A DNA stretch of 64,000 nucleotides from Onchocerca lupi (taxonomy: Eukaryota; Nematoda; Chromadorea; Rhabditida; Onchocercidae), in the NCBI GenBank assembly GCA_028564675.1, contig JAOVVO010000076.1, positions 62,001 through 126,000 of the forward strand, given 5' to 3'. The notes beneath the pieces were generated by a model that had not been told where the DNA came from, did not search any database, and worked only from the letters and a program-made list of their open reading frames with translations. The position numbers and the translations under genes are program-made. Positions 49,201 through 62,126 of this stretch are shown one piece after another (position 1 is the first letter of the stretch; each line of letters starts with the position of its first letter).

Positions 49201-52200
49201 AATTTATTAGATTTGGTTTAAGATATGTTTTCGATAAACATAACAAAGATTTTTTTTTTTTTGAAATTTTTCGAAGTAAAAATTTTTCGATTGAAATTAA
49301 TACAAATTGTAAGAATAATCAAATAATAACAATATCATTTTCTTATCATTAAACAGATTATTTGCAAATTATATTAAATAAAATCAATTTAGTAAAAAAG
49401 CAATCTTTGAATTGACGAATTATTGTTGATAAGAAATATTTTCTTGAAATTCTTTTATAAATTTATTCGCATTTTTTTTTTTCAATTTGATAATATTTTG
49501 CTACTTCTTTTTTTCTTTTCATCTTCTTCTTTTTAAAAAATAAAAATTTAGCGAAGATTTGTAAATAAAACTTGAATTTTTATTTATAAACTTAACGATT
49601 TGTGATTTTTTTCGGTGTGAAATAATTCTAAAATAAAATTGATTTGAAGTAAATATTAAAATATTTTGTCATTTTTCAAATTATTTACATCCATCAACGA
49701 AAAATATTCTTCCATACTAAATTATTTGACAATTCTCTTTGAAATGAAGCATTTGTGTTATTGATTTTTCACTAATTATTTGTCATTATCAAACTTCATA
49801 ATCTTTTATTCTTCTTCTTCTGAATGAATGAATGAATGAAATTTGAAAGATGTAATTGATAAACTTAAATTTGAACATAAATGCATTAAATATTTAAAGA
49901 AAACAAAAATATAAAATAAAATTAGAACATGAAAAGACAATAAGAAAATTAAAATTGAATCTTAAAGAAATATGATATTGGCATTAAAATTGGAGGAAAA
50001 AGAAGAAGAAAGACAAATAATTCAAATAATTTTCAATTTTGTTTTTTTTTTAAATGTTGCATATTCATTGAAAATTCTTTTCTTTTTTTTTCGCTAAAAT
50101 TCCATAAAATTGTATGAATTTTTTTTCTTTTTTTTGAAAAATATTTTCTTAAAAAAAACTTTAAAAAAGTAATTTGTCATAAATTTTTTCAAATTTTCTC
50201 CTGATATAACTTTTAAAGGACATGTGAAATATGTCCTTTAAAGGCTTAAAAAAAAAATTTCTGGAAAAAAAATTTTTTTTTCTTTTTTTTTTTGACATAA
50301 CTTTTGTGAATTTTTTCTTTTAATGATGACGGATGTATGTCTGATTATCGATTATCACATATTATGTAAGAAGGGTTTGAAAAATATTCTAGAAAATATT
50401 CAATATCAAAATTTACAATAAATTTGCAAAAATTATCATCAAATTATCATCAAAATATTACTATCATCAATTATCATCAAATCATTTCAAGAGAAAAGGA
50501 TCATGTTGTTCTACGTTGATCAAGTATGATAGAACATGCAAACATACAAATTAAAATTACTATGAACTTGAAAAAAAAAAGTTGAAATTACTGAATAAAT
50601 TTGCATAATTGAAATAATTTAATAGGAATTTGAAAAATGAAAGATAAAAAGAATGGTATATTATTTATTAAAAATGAAAAGAAAAAATATATATTTATCA
50701 ACTTTATTTAATTAAATTGTTGGTTAATTTCCATAAATTTAATCTACAATTTATGAAAAAAAAAAAAAGAACTTTAATAGTAAATTGTTTTTTTTTCTGT
50801 AAACAAATATTTAACAAATTAATCATCTAAAATTGCTTACTTATTTATTTCCAATTTATTACAAAAATTTGATTTCATTTTTTCCATGTAATTTGTACGT
50901 TTAATTTCATTTATTTTTTTCCTTTTTCCTTTTGTTCCAGAAAATAAATATGGCCAGATTGTTTGTTTATAACAAATGCATAAATAACTTCTTATAATTA
51001 ATTTTTTAATTAACGCATAATAATTAATGTAATCAATTTTTAATTAATTTTTCAAAATATTTTTTTTCGAAGAATTTTTTGATTTTTTTTTTTTTAGGAT
51101 TTCACGATTGATTTTTATTTGCGACAAACATGGCAAGATCCACGTTTAGCATTCGGTGATATGTTTTTTGGCTATCAAAATGGAAAAATTGAATCGTTAA
51201 CGGTATTTGATTTTTTTTTTAAATTAGATTTGAGTATTTGATTCATTTAAATCAAATTTAAATTTAAATTTTTTCGATTATTTTATATATAACTGACCAT
51301 TATAATTGATGAGGACGAGAATTTTTTAAAGAATATTGGAATGGATTTATTCTGTATTTAACTTCAAGTTTTTTTCTTCTTTTTTTTTTTTTTTTTTTAA
51401 ATATATTTGCTTCATTAGTGATGGTTTTAAAATTTCCTAAACTCTCATCCCTTTTTTTTTTCTATATAGCAAATTGATTAACTTTGAGAAGATTTTGAAG
51501 CGAAGAATTTTTTTTTCTTTTCTTTTTTTAAACGATGTGAAATAAACAAGTTCACCATAATAAAGTTCCTCAAATCCTCTAAAAAAAAAAACAAGACAAG
51601 TGAAGTTTGAATTAAAAAATGGCGAAAATTTTAAAATGTTTCCAAATTTTTTTCCTTGCAAAAGCAAAATGAATTTATTTGCTTTTTCAGTTTAAAAAAG
51701 TTTTAAATTTTTTTGATACTATGCAATAATCTATGATGATGAAATGAGTTTAATTTGAAAAAAAAAATTTATTAAAATTAACGATTTAGTTTAAATAGAG
51801 CTATAATTTTTGGCTTTATTAGTAAATAAAGTGATTATCAAAAGGAAGCAAATAAAAATTCATAATTTTATAGTATCGACGAAAAAGTTGAAACTTTTTT
51901 TAAACTAAAAAGCAGACTTAAAAAATCTGTATGATTATTTTCATTTTAAAATTTAAAAATAAAATAATACAAATGTTATTCATCTTTGGAGTAAACAATT
52001 ATCAAAATCACAACTGAATCAATTGCTTATCACTTCATATCAGGTTGGTGTTGATTATTTGGACAAACTTTGGAAACCGGACACATTTTTCCCGAATGAG
52101 AAGAAATCATTCTTTCATACCGCAACAACGCATAATTCTTTCTTAAGAATCGATCCTGATGGCACCGTTTTCACTTCTCAAAGGTTTTTTTTTTTTTTTT

Positions 52201-53598
52201 CATATTCATTATAATTATTTATTTCTGGCAAAAAATTTTTCAAAAATTTGATTTTTTTTTTCCAAAAATTCATCAATTTATACTTTTCTCTTCGTTTTTT
52301 ACAGCTTTTTTTTCTTTTTTTTGCTCATTTACTAGTTCATATTATCGTTATTTCATATTATCATTATCATTGATGACAAATTAATTGTCATTATAATTAT
52401 CATCATCATTAGCGTAAATATTGATATTTTAAAAAAATTAAATAGATGTTTTAATTTAAAATTTGAACAGCGAAATTGTAGCAGTTTATTTATATTAAAA
52501 GTTTGATTACTTTTTAAATTAATTTATTCTTTCCTTTCGTCTCCCGCAATTTTTTCTTTTTTTCATTCATCTACTAATTCATGTTATCATTATAAATTGT
52601 TAATCTTTTAACAATATTATCTTATTTTTCGCTTTTTTTTTCTCACAATTATTTCACTTTTCTTTTTCTTTTCCTCATTTTTTTGTTAAAAGAATATGAT
52701 TTCTAGCAAAAGTTCGATCCGAGTTTCTTAAAAAAAAAAATTTTTAAAAAATAGAAAAGGAAAAAAAAAGAGTTAATGATGCAATCATTTCGAGCCTGGA
52801 TTGATTTTTCCCGCGATATCTTTTATACAGGACAAAAAATTATCATCATCATTATCAGTATATCCTCACATCATACTAACACGTTAACAAAGCATTCTAC
52901 TTCTTCAACAAAATTCTCATTCATCAAAATTTGTCATTAAACCAAACTTGTCAATCGATAATATAAATATTAACAATAGTTATTTATTAAAAACGAAAAA
53001 AAAATTAGATGATATATTTGTTGGTTGACGATCAATTGAAGAAGCATTTTATGAACAGAAAAAAAATGAAAAAAAAAATTGGATGTTTTCTCTACTTTGA
53101 AAATCGAAAAAAGTGGAAAAATGAGAAAGAAAAAATTGGATAAAATTTTCTCATTTTTTTTTCGTTTTTTTTTTTCTTGTTTTTTGGTTGACAATTTTAT
53201 AGGAATTATACAGGAATGAAATAAGCCAAGATGATGAATGTGGTTGGAAAATATATCGGATAGATGAAATGATAGACATTGAGGCTTAGAGAAGAAAAAA
53301 AAAAAAATTTTGAAATTTGGTAAACGAAAATGGAAGCTGAGAAATGGATGGAATATACATTTATTAGTTTCGTTAGTGAAATTCTTTGAAATTCTATATC
53401 AATTTCTCCTCATTTGACATGGAAAAAGGATTTTGTTCAAAAGAATGGATTAGTCATGATGATTAAAATTCATATAAATAATTGAAATTCTTATCTGATC
53501 CTTTTAATTTAACCAAATGTATGTATTATTTCTCAAATTTCAAATAACAAGAAATTGACATAAAATGTTGTTTATATATAATATTGCATAATAATAAT

Positions 53599-53654
<56 letters not shown>

Positions 53655-56600
53655 TCATCACTCTATATTATTTACTTCAAATTATGCTACTTTAACTCCA
53701 ACATTATTCAGTGACGTCATTCAGAAAAGTAATTCCTATTCGAAAGATAAAATTAATTTTTCATTATTTCATTCAAATATTTGCATAAATTCACATTAAT
53801 TTGCACAAGAAATTATTTTATTTCAATTTTCTAATTTCCAATGATGATAATTAATCATATTTTATCACATTCTTTTTTCACGATGAATACAATCAAAATT
53901 TGCTTTACCTGTCAATACACATTTTGTTGAAAAGAAAAAAGAAAAGAAAGATAAATTATCTTGCAAGAAAAATTTATCAGTCAATATCAGTACAAATAAT
54001 CTTAACACAAAATTCAACATATTCACAAATGATCATTATGAAAGTTTTTTGCAGATTCAAATTTTTGATTAAAAAAAGAAAAAAAATTAAAATAAAATTC
54101 TTGGCATACGAAAATTGAATCGAAATTTTTTGAAAAAGTGGATCAGACTATAAGATAAGAATTTATACATATATGAACAACGATTTCATTAAATTTTCAA
54201 CGATAAATTCAGGCTTATTTTTTATTCAGGTTAACGGTAACAGCAACATGTCCGATGAAACTGCAACTCTTTCCGATGGATTCGCAAAAATGCAAACTTG
54301 AAATCGAAAGTTGTAAGATTTCTTTTAACAAAACTTCCAAATTACTTACTAAGTTTAATTAAGTTTAATTAATGATGCTTGTCAAAAATGGTTGAAAAAA
54401 AGAAAAAGCGCGTATTATTTGCAACATAAATTTTCCTAAGACAACAAAAAATTTTCAATTTTTTACTTCAACAAAAACTTATAAAATTTGAACTTCAATG
54501 TGATTTAATTTATTTGTGTTCAGAAAAATGCCTTCTTCTTGGGGTGTAAGAAAAATTGAAATCCTAAAATGAAAATTAAATAGATCTAATTTTTTCGCTT
54601 CCTAGTTTAAATTATTTGATTAATAATTTCAAATTAAATTCGGTGTATTGTCGTTTCATTTATTACAGAGTGCACCAGTGTCTCGCATTTATTGTTAAAT
54701 TTATTTTTTCTTTATTTTTTGTTGTTTTTGACAAATTAAATTTCGAATTTGTATTGTTATTTTCAAGTTTTGACAATTCTTTTTTCTTCGTTATTGTATT
54801 GTCTTATTTCTTACTTCATTGACTTGTCACCAATTTTGTTTACTTTTGAAGCAACAAGCAAAAGATAAATTGAAGGTAAATTTATTTGAAATAATTCCAT
54901 GCATATTTGAAATGAATGATTTAAAATTAAATTACGAATAATTAATATTTTACGTAGCATTAAATCTATATGAGACGAACATTTTTCATTCATTAATTTT
55001 AATTACTAAGTTTATTTTAATATTTAATTATCTTAAATCGTGGTTTTTGTCTGAATCGTAGTTTTTATTTTATTATTGTATTACTGAGATAATTGTAACA
55101 ATTGGGAATATCAATATCGAATGATATTTAATGCTAATGAAAAAGTGTGATCGTACAAAAATGGTTTTGAGAGAGATATTGTTGCGAAGTTTCAAGTAAG
55201 TTAATTTTTTCATGCAATCGATGACCCAAAATTTTTAATTTTTAAATTAATTTATCTTTTACTAATTGCTTTTAATGCATTAATTTGGCGAAATATCTCT
55301 TCAATCATTCTGATTTTGAAAAATCATTCGAGATCTTCAACTATTTAATTATTTGCGTATTTTTTGCGATTTCAAAAAAAAAAACAATCAATTTTGATAA
55401 GAAATATTAAAAATGTTGAATTTTTATTTAAAAAAATATCATATATATTAAACGAAGATCTAAATTGGAATAAAAGTTAGTGATAATTGAAGTCTGTTTA
55501 AAATTAATAAATTAAAAAGTAATCAAATTTTATAACTTATTAGCCATCATTTTTTTCCCTTCGTTTTCGACCTTTATAATTTAACATATTTCCTCTTTGA
55601 AAACGAACTCTTTAAAAGAAAAAAAAAGTAAAAGGAAAAAAAGGAAAAAAAGAAAAAGAAATTATGATTTTAAGAAAAAAATTGTTTGTAAAAAATAGAA
55701 ATATTTTACAAAATATAATATTCTACCAATATTATTTTGAAAAAAAAAATCGTGATGATTAACTTGACTTTTTTCTTATTTTATGCAACTTTGCCTTAAC
55801 AAATTAAAATAATCCAAAATTAAAAATTCTTTTTATCAGTTCATAGTGTTTGCATTTTTAATTGATAATTAATTGGCTTCGCTTTGTATGTTTACATAAT
55901 TTTATATCATAAATTACAGTAATCATTATACTGAAGTGAAATTGTCGATCTAATTTCTAATATGTTAACTTGAAATTCATATTTCATGATATTAATAATA
56001 TCATCATACAAAAGTTTTTCAACTACGGTTGTTAGATTTTCTTATCAGACCAAATCAACTATATTCACATGACATATTCGATGTAAAAACTTTTCTTATC
56101 CTGAAAAAACTTTTGTTGGCTTGGCTAATAATTACTGTTTGTTCATTAATTATTTCTATTAAGATTATTTTCTTAAATATGCTTTAAAAATCAAAAAATA
56201 TTGCGACTATAATAATAAGAAAAATAATTTGAAATTTTTTTTTTCTTTTTGGAACAAATAATCAATTATTTGATAAGTTGTTATGAATGAAATTAGATTA
56301 AAATTGTTAAAATTCATAACTTGAAGCATAATTTTTACAGTATTCTATCTAAAATTTAGCAATTTGGAAATTTTTGCTTTTTCAATTCCCGATATTACCA
56401 TTTAATGAATTTTTGCGGTATTTTTTGTTACTAAAATAAAATTAATTCTATTGCATTCAATAACGTTGCTTCTGTTGTTTTTATTTATGTTTATATTTTT
56501 TGTTTATGCTAATTTGTGCCATTTACTACTATCCTCATATGATACTGGTGCACATATTTTTTGATTTTTGTTGCTTTTTATTTGAAAAAAAAAAACAAAA

Positions 56601-59600
56601 AAAAAAAAAAAGTGAAAAGAGCAATCATTTTCTGATTCGAATTTAAGAGAGTATTTTTGATAATTTAAAAATGCTTCCTTATCACTGAACTATTTTTCAG
56701 ATGGTTACACAACTGCTGATATAGATTTATTTTGGGGCAAAGATCGTAAGGATCAAGGTCAAGTTGTCGGGTTCGAAAATATTTCGTTGCCACAATTCAG
56801 GCCGGTCGGTTATCGGGTAAATGTTACCAGAGCAACCACTTCATCAGATGAGTATTTCTTCTTCATTCATTCTCTTTCTATCTCATTTTAATTTTTCTAA
56901 ATAACAAATGCCTGTAGTTATCAATATTATCATTATTATCATTATCAATAACATTGATAATAATAAAAATAATGATAATAATAATAATAATAAATGATGG
57001 TGAGCGTACAGATAAGGCATTGCTACATTTGATAGGTTAAAGAAGCAAATCTAAAATTAAAATTGCAAAAAAAAGAAACAAAGCAATATATGAAATCTAA
57101 GATATTTTCACAAGAAATAAATCAATTGCAATTTATCTATCCAAAATTGCCAAATTTTTTCAAAAATTTTTTTTTTCATAATTTCAAAATATTGTTATTT
57201 ATATCTTTAAATTATTTTTTTTTTTTTTTTTTTTTTTTTTAATAATTTAAAAATATTGTTATTTATATCTTTTAATTATTTTTTTTTTTTTTTTTTTTTT
57301 TTTACAGAATGAAATAAATCAAATGATATGATAAAATTTGACTTTTCGCTAAATTTATATTTTGCAAATAAGAAAATGGTTGTATAATTTTAATTTGAAA
57401 TTCAAAAAACAGAAGAAATATCAATAAAACAAGATATCATTTATTTTTTTAATGTGTTTTTTTTTTTTTTTTTTTAGGAAAAGATGGAATTTATTCTTTT
57501 TTTAATTTTCGTGTTTTTTTTTTCAACCATTAAAATTGAGAAATTCTTGTTTCTTTTGCAATTTTATGCCTTTCGAAACATGCAAAACACATGAAAAGTT
57601 GCTTCAGCACTAATTTCATCCTTTCTTCTAAGAAATAAAAAGAAGAAGCTCATTTAGGCCATGTTTATGTGCAATCCAAATTTATTTATTTCTTCCTTTC
57701 ATCTTATTCCATTTTGATGTTTACAAAAACCAATAAATATATCGAAATTAGTGCTATTCATCCAAAAATTCATCAACCATTCGGTTTGCTTCAAATTTTT
57801 GGAAACAAACTTGAAATGAGGGAAGAAGCAAGCACTTAAATATGACAAGAAAACGGAAATAATTTGTCAATCTATCAAAGAAAAGATTTTAATTTTGTCA
57901 AAAAAAAGAAGCGAAAAAAAAATTAGCGAAAATGAAGCGAAATTTTATTGAAACTATTGATGTGATAAATTTAGTACAATTGTTTAGTTGCAAACAAGCA
58001 ATAAAAGAGAGGAAAAGTTCAATTTTTTAAAACAATTTGTAACTTTTAGAAAGTAGTTAATAAAGTTTTTCTTCTTTTTTGCATCTCCTTTTAGCATTTT
58101 TTTTTGATAATAAAGTTAAAAAAGAGGAAAAACTTTTTTTGATCCTTTACTAGTCAAATATTCGAGAAAATAAATTTTTTTGCAAAATAGAATAAACTTT
58201 ATTGTTGAAATTATTACCGTAGAAAAAAAAAGAAAGCAATTTTGTTCAAAAAAATATAGATATAGATATAATTCGCTTTATTATTCTAAATCCTTTAATA
58301 ATAAGTGAACAAAATTTACATGAAAAATTAACAAAATGTTAAATAAATAAATAAATAAGATAAACTAATAATGATAATGCAAATGAAGGAAAATAAAAAC
58401 TTCAAAAGATGTTTTTTGGTAATGATTAATCGAAATTCGATATATAATTAATTAATATCATTACAGGTGTATATGTTCGATTATATTTTGAAGTGTTGTT
58501 GGCTCGTAACCTCGGTTTCTACCTCATGAACATTATCATTCCTTCGATGCTTATTGTCACCATTTCTTGGGTATCATTTTGGCTCAATCGTGAAGCGTCA
58601 CCGGCACGTGTCGGTCTTGGTGTTACTACGGTATTAACAATGACTACACTTATCACTACTACTAATGTAAGTAAAAACTTTATTTGTCATTGAAATTAGA
58701 AAAAAAAAACTGATTAATCAATGAATTTTAAAGTTTAATGATAACTATATAAAATTTGAAATTAGCTAAAATTCAATCGATCAATGAAATATTTGACGAA
58801 AGGAGAGAATTTTTAGTTGCTTATGAAATTAAATCATTGTTAATTTAAATTCTTCAAATTGCACCTAAAAACGATTTTTAAATATACATATTGTCTATGA
58901 TGTTTTTAATTTTTAAAAGCAAAACTTGAACTCTTGTGGAAAAAAGTTTCCTATTAATCAATCACTTATACTTAATTTTTTTTCAGAATGCGATGCCAAA
59001 AGTTAGTTATATCAAAGGACTTGATGTTTTCTTGAATTTTTGGTTAGTTTTAATATTTTTAGCAAAAAACCTAAATTTGCAGGAAATTAATCGAAGCAAA
59101 AGGCAGTAAAATTTGCCAGTCAGAAATTGGAAACTTCTTAAGATAGACCAAAAATGTTGCATATTAGCTAATTGAATTAGCATGAATTAAAATTGATCAA
59201 AAATTTTATATGGATTATTTTTTTTACAAAAATTTTAACTTTTTACTTTTATGAGCGAGGAAATTAATTTGAAATTGTATTTCAGTTTTGTGATGGTATT
59301 TGCAAGTCTAATTGAATATGCTGTAGTTAGTTATATGAATAAAAAATTAGCGCAAAGACGTGAAAGGAGACGAAAGCAAATTGAGCAACGAATACCCACT
59401 GAAATGCCTATGTATAATCAAATTACTTCCAATGCCGATGCAAAAATGGTAAATATTACATTTATAAATTATAAAATTTCATCTAATTTATTCCAAATAT
59501 GACTAAAAATGAAAAAGAGAAAAAATCGAAAAAAAATGAACTTTTTTCTTTTAAATGATATAAATTAGATGAAAAGCTAGGCTTGAAAGAGTGTAAATAT

Positions 59601-61263
59601 ATTTCAGTCATATCAAAATATGACTCTTATCAATGATTGTACTTCGCTACCGGGTAAATCTTCCATCCAAGTAAGTAATCGAAGCAGAATGCGCCACCAA
59701 ATAGCTTTTGTCCGAAATAGCTATTCATTCTTGCACATACTTTACAAAAAGTTTATTGATAAAAAATTGAGATATTTTACGAAAAGTTTATCGATAAAAA
59801 AGTTACGATTATCGATAAGTTAATAGACAATTTATTTCAATTGAAACAAAGCAATTTCATTTCAAAAAAAAAAAAAAAAAAAAGGAATTCTATGTTAATT
59901 ATGATTATAATATAATAATAAATAATTATCCGAACAAAATTAACTTCGATTTGATTAAGTTTGAATATTCTACAAAATGCGTACAATTGTAATTATAAAT
60001 CTGGAAGAGCTTTTTGATCTAAATTAAATAGCATATTATTTATTTTATTAAATTATAATCATCTGGAATTAAATTCTAAAAGAAAATAATGCTAATTTTA
60101 ACTAAAATGAACAATAAATATGAAATTTGCACTATTGCAAAAAAGCTAATTGATATGATGCTGCATGCAGTAGCAAGTTGGCGATATTGTACAAGATGAA
60201 CATTGCTCTCGCGTAAATGCATGATATATTCAGTAATTTATGACTACTTCTGCATTCTAAATTGTTAATTTTTCAGCAAATGGATATGTTACTCGGTGGT
60301 CCGGGCCAAAATCCTAATTTAGTAAGTTTTCCAAAGATATTTTATGGATTAGAAGTACAAATCAATAATTTTGGCTTAGCAATATCTCATCTGTTTTTTC
60401 AGAATTTTTTTTGCTATTATTTCCAAAAATTTATGGAAACAGATTCGGAATGCAGAATTTTTTTTGGATTTAAATAAAAATATCATTTTTGAAATTCTTT
60501 TTTTATAAATTTCAAATCCTTTAATTTAATGAAACTTAATCATTTGGTTAGTTCTTCCATGCATAATTTCAGAGTGTAACAGAAGCGATGATGCCAGAAT
60601 GCGATTGCCGTACGATACCGTTGATGCAGAATCCACGATTGGTAACGGATCGAACATTTTGGCCTGCACCGTTCGTGAAACCAAAACGTGCATCACGAAC
60701 GTGTCGAAGTGTAACTCCATCTAAAATTGATAAATGTTCTCGCTTCTTCTTCCCCACGCTATTTTTCGCTTTTAATTGTAAGTCTTTTTTTCTTTTTTCT
60801 TTTTTTTTTTTCAATAAATTTAACATAAAAATACTTAGTATTTCATAATGATACCAGCTGGACCAGGCCACGTTTTGTTCAAAATCTTAAGTCTCCAAAA
60901 GTTCTTAAACACGCGCCTATTTCTAAATAAAAACAGACATCTGGTGGAATGCAACAATGTGATAAAATTTCAAATCAATCGGTGAAGAACTTGCAACGTT
61001 GCATGGAAATGAGCAACGGACATTTATATTTTTATTATGAATAATTATAATCATTCTTATAATTGCATTTATGATTTTTGCTACAATTTTAGCTGCAAAA
61101 AAAGTTGCCTTAATAATAAAATATAAAGTTTTGCAAAAAAAAGGAAAAAAATTGGATGAAGATAAATTTAAATTAAATTTACATATTTGCAGTATTGTAT
61201 TGGACAATTATGACGGTGCTTAGTTCATTCGTGGATACCAGTGAATATACACTGTTTGATTAA
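43244..61263 (+). CDS. Cys-loop GABA-A-receptor-type chloride channel subunit
   Basis: Thirteen exons: 43244-43311, 46902-47076, 51098-51202, 52044-52183, 54230-54312, 56701-56847, 58467-58666, 58987-59042, 59286-59448, 59608-59670, 60277-60321, 60573-60777, 61193-61263; 506 aa. Order: signal peptide (MHHLISFLFIIYRIIYSG), ligand-binding domain with FYLRQTWQDPRLAF and KLWKPDTFFPNEKKSFFHTA, Cys-loop C170-C184 (13 residues between), M1 about 254-277, M2 with SPARVGLGVTTVLTMTTL, M3 317-340, a basic intracellular loop, M4 476-498. PAR before M2 marks anion selectivity; loop C lacks the extra Cys pair of glycine and glutamate-gated channels. Together this resembles nematode GABA-A subunits of the GAB-1/LGC-37 group; ligand is inferred. 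The ATG at 43244, not 43221, is chosen because only it joins exon 2 in frame. The exon 6 donor reads AT, not GT. Exon 5 could also join the downstream cassette. Confidence 0.9.
43312..46901 (+). other. Intron 1 of the channel gene
   Basis: Bounded by GTAAGT and TTTCAG, 3.6 kb. Contains only low-complexity DNA and a few open frames that depend on poly(T)/poly(A) tracts (for example the opposed pair at 45.25-46.0 kb). No nested gene supported. Confidence 0.6.
47077..51097 (+). other. Intron 2 of the channel gene
   Basis: Bounded by GTATGT and TTTTTTAG, 4.0 kb. No exon seen; a somewhat more complex patch at about 47890-48110 has stops in every frame. A 12-bp perfect hairpin is listed at 50212-50242. 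Confidence 0.6.
50212..50242. repeat. Perfect 12-bp hairpin in intron 2
   Basis: TTTAAAGGACAT and ATGTCCTTTAAA are reverse complements around GTGAAAT. Confidence 0.6.
53589..53652. repeat. (AAT)n microsatellite in intron 4
   Basis: ATAATAATAATAATTAATAA followed by an uninterrupted AAT run to about 53652. Confidence 0.9.
54313..56700 (+). other. Intron 5 of the channel gene, the proposed branch point for alternative splicing
   Basis: Donor T|GTAAGA at 54313 follows GAA AGT T; acceptor TTTTTCAG ends at 56700. Because exon 5 ends in phase 1 with T, any acceptor exon starting AT-GGT restores Tyr-Gly. Two such exons exist: 56701 (with a strong acceptor) and 62127 (with a weak one). Confidence 0.6.
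56848..58466 (+). other. Intron 6 with non-canonical AT donor
   Basis: Exon 6 ends ACT TCA TCA G and the next bases are ATGAGT where GTGAGT would be expected; the acceptor ATTACAG ends at 58466. No GT donor in the right phase exists nearby: the only candidates are phase 0 (CGG|GTAAAT, AAT|GTTACC) or phase 2 (GATGA|GTATTT), all of which break frame or remove residues. The homologous exon of the downstream cassette ends ACT TCA TCT G|GTTAGT, fixing the junction. Inside, 57191 and 57253 start two copies of a 62-bp tandem duplication. Confidence 0.7.
57181..57302. repeat. Tandem duplication, 62-bp period
   Basis: ATTGTTATTTATATCTTT with a following AATTA and poly(T) occurs at 57191 and 57253. 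Confidence 0.85.
60866..61055 (+). repeat. Dispersed repeat, copy 2, in channel intron 12
   Basis: Homologous to 31797-32015 in the same orientation on the plus strand (see that entry). It sits between the exon encoding the start of M4 (ending 60777) and the final exon (starting 61193). Confidence 0.75.
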
Positions 61264-62126
61264 ATGATAAAGCTGGACAAAAATTGAACAACAGCAATAT
61301 CAATTTTGCATATCTTTTGATCGATTCTGTCTAATTCTCCTTTCTCTTTTTTCAATAATTCCTATGAATTAGTTGATTTAATAAGTTATTATGCTTCCTG
61401 ATATTTGATGCATATTTATGTAGCTGCAAACATTTCACTTCATGTTGCGTGATTATGTGCAATATGTAGGCACGATGCATGCACGCACATGCGCATTTAT
61501 TGCCTTACAATTAATAATTATTGCTGTTCTTATTATTATAATTAATACTGTGGTTCAACTATTGTAATTATACAATATCGTATTAATTTGAAATGTTATG
61601 TGAATTAGACCTGGTGCATCTGGCCTTTTTTTTTCTATCTATTTCGATTAATGTATACTTTCTTAACATTATATCAAAATTGAATTGTCTATGAAATTCG
61701 CATAAGTGTCCTGCAAAATATTATATGGAAGAAAATTAAAAGATGAAAATAATTTTTTAACGATAGATTTTTTTTAAAAAAAAGTGCATACTAATGAAAA
61801 AGAAACAAATTAGAGATCATACGATCATTTATAATAAAGATGTCAGTACTGAGAAAGAGATAGAAAGTAAAAAAAAAAAAGGCATATAACTTACTTTCAA
61901 ATCCAATTTACATCAAATTTTTCAAATTTCCAAAAAAAAAAAAGGATAGATTTACTTCGAAATATTTGTTGACAAATTATAAATAATAGCAAATTTTTGT
62001 GTAGTCTCTCAGTGATAATTCCAGATTAAACTGTATTTTTCTTTTCTTCAAATTTCATTTTTTTTTTCCTTAATTTATTGCAAAAATTTGAATGAGAAGA
62101 AAAATATAATGTAATAAAAAATTGAG
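61264..62126. other. Gap between the two channel C-terminal cassettes
   Basis: This 860-bp interval contains no signal peptide, no ligand-binding-domain exon and no Cys-loop motif on the plus strand. An alternating purine-pyrimidine stretch lies at about 61471-61496 (GATGCATGCACGCACATGCG). The absence of upstream exons is why the downstream cassette cannot be a conventional free-standing channel gene within this window. Confidence 0.7.

Noticed and set aside
60588..60871. Minus-strand open frames opposite channel exon 12
   Set aside because: Antisense of an exon that joins exon 13 to complete M4.
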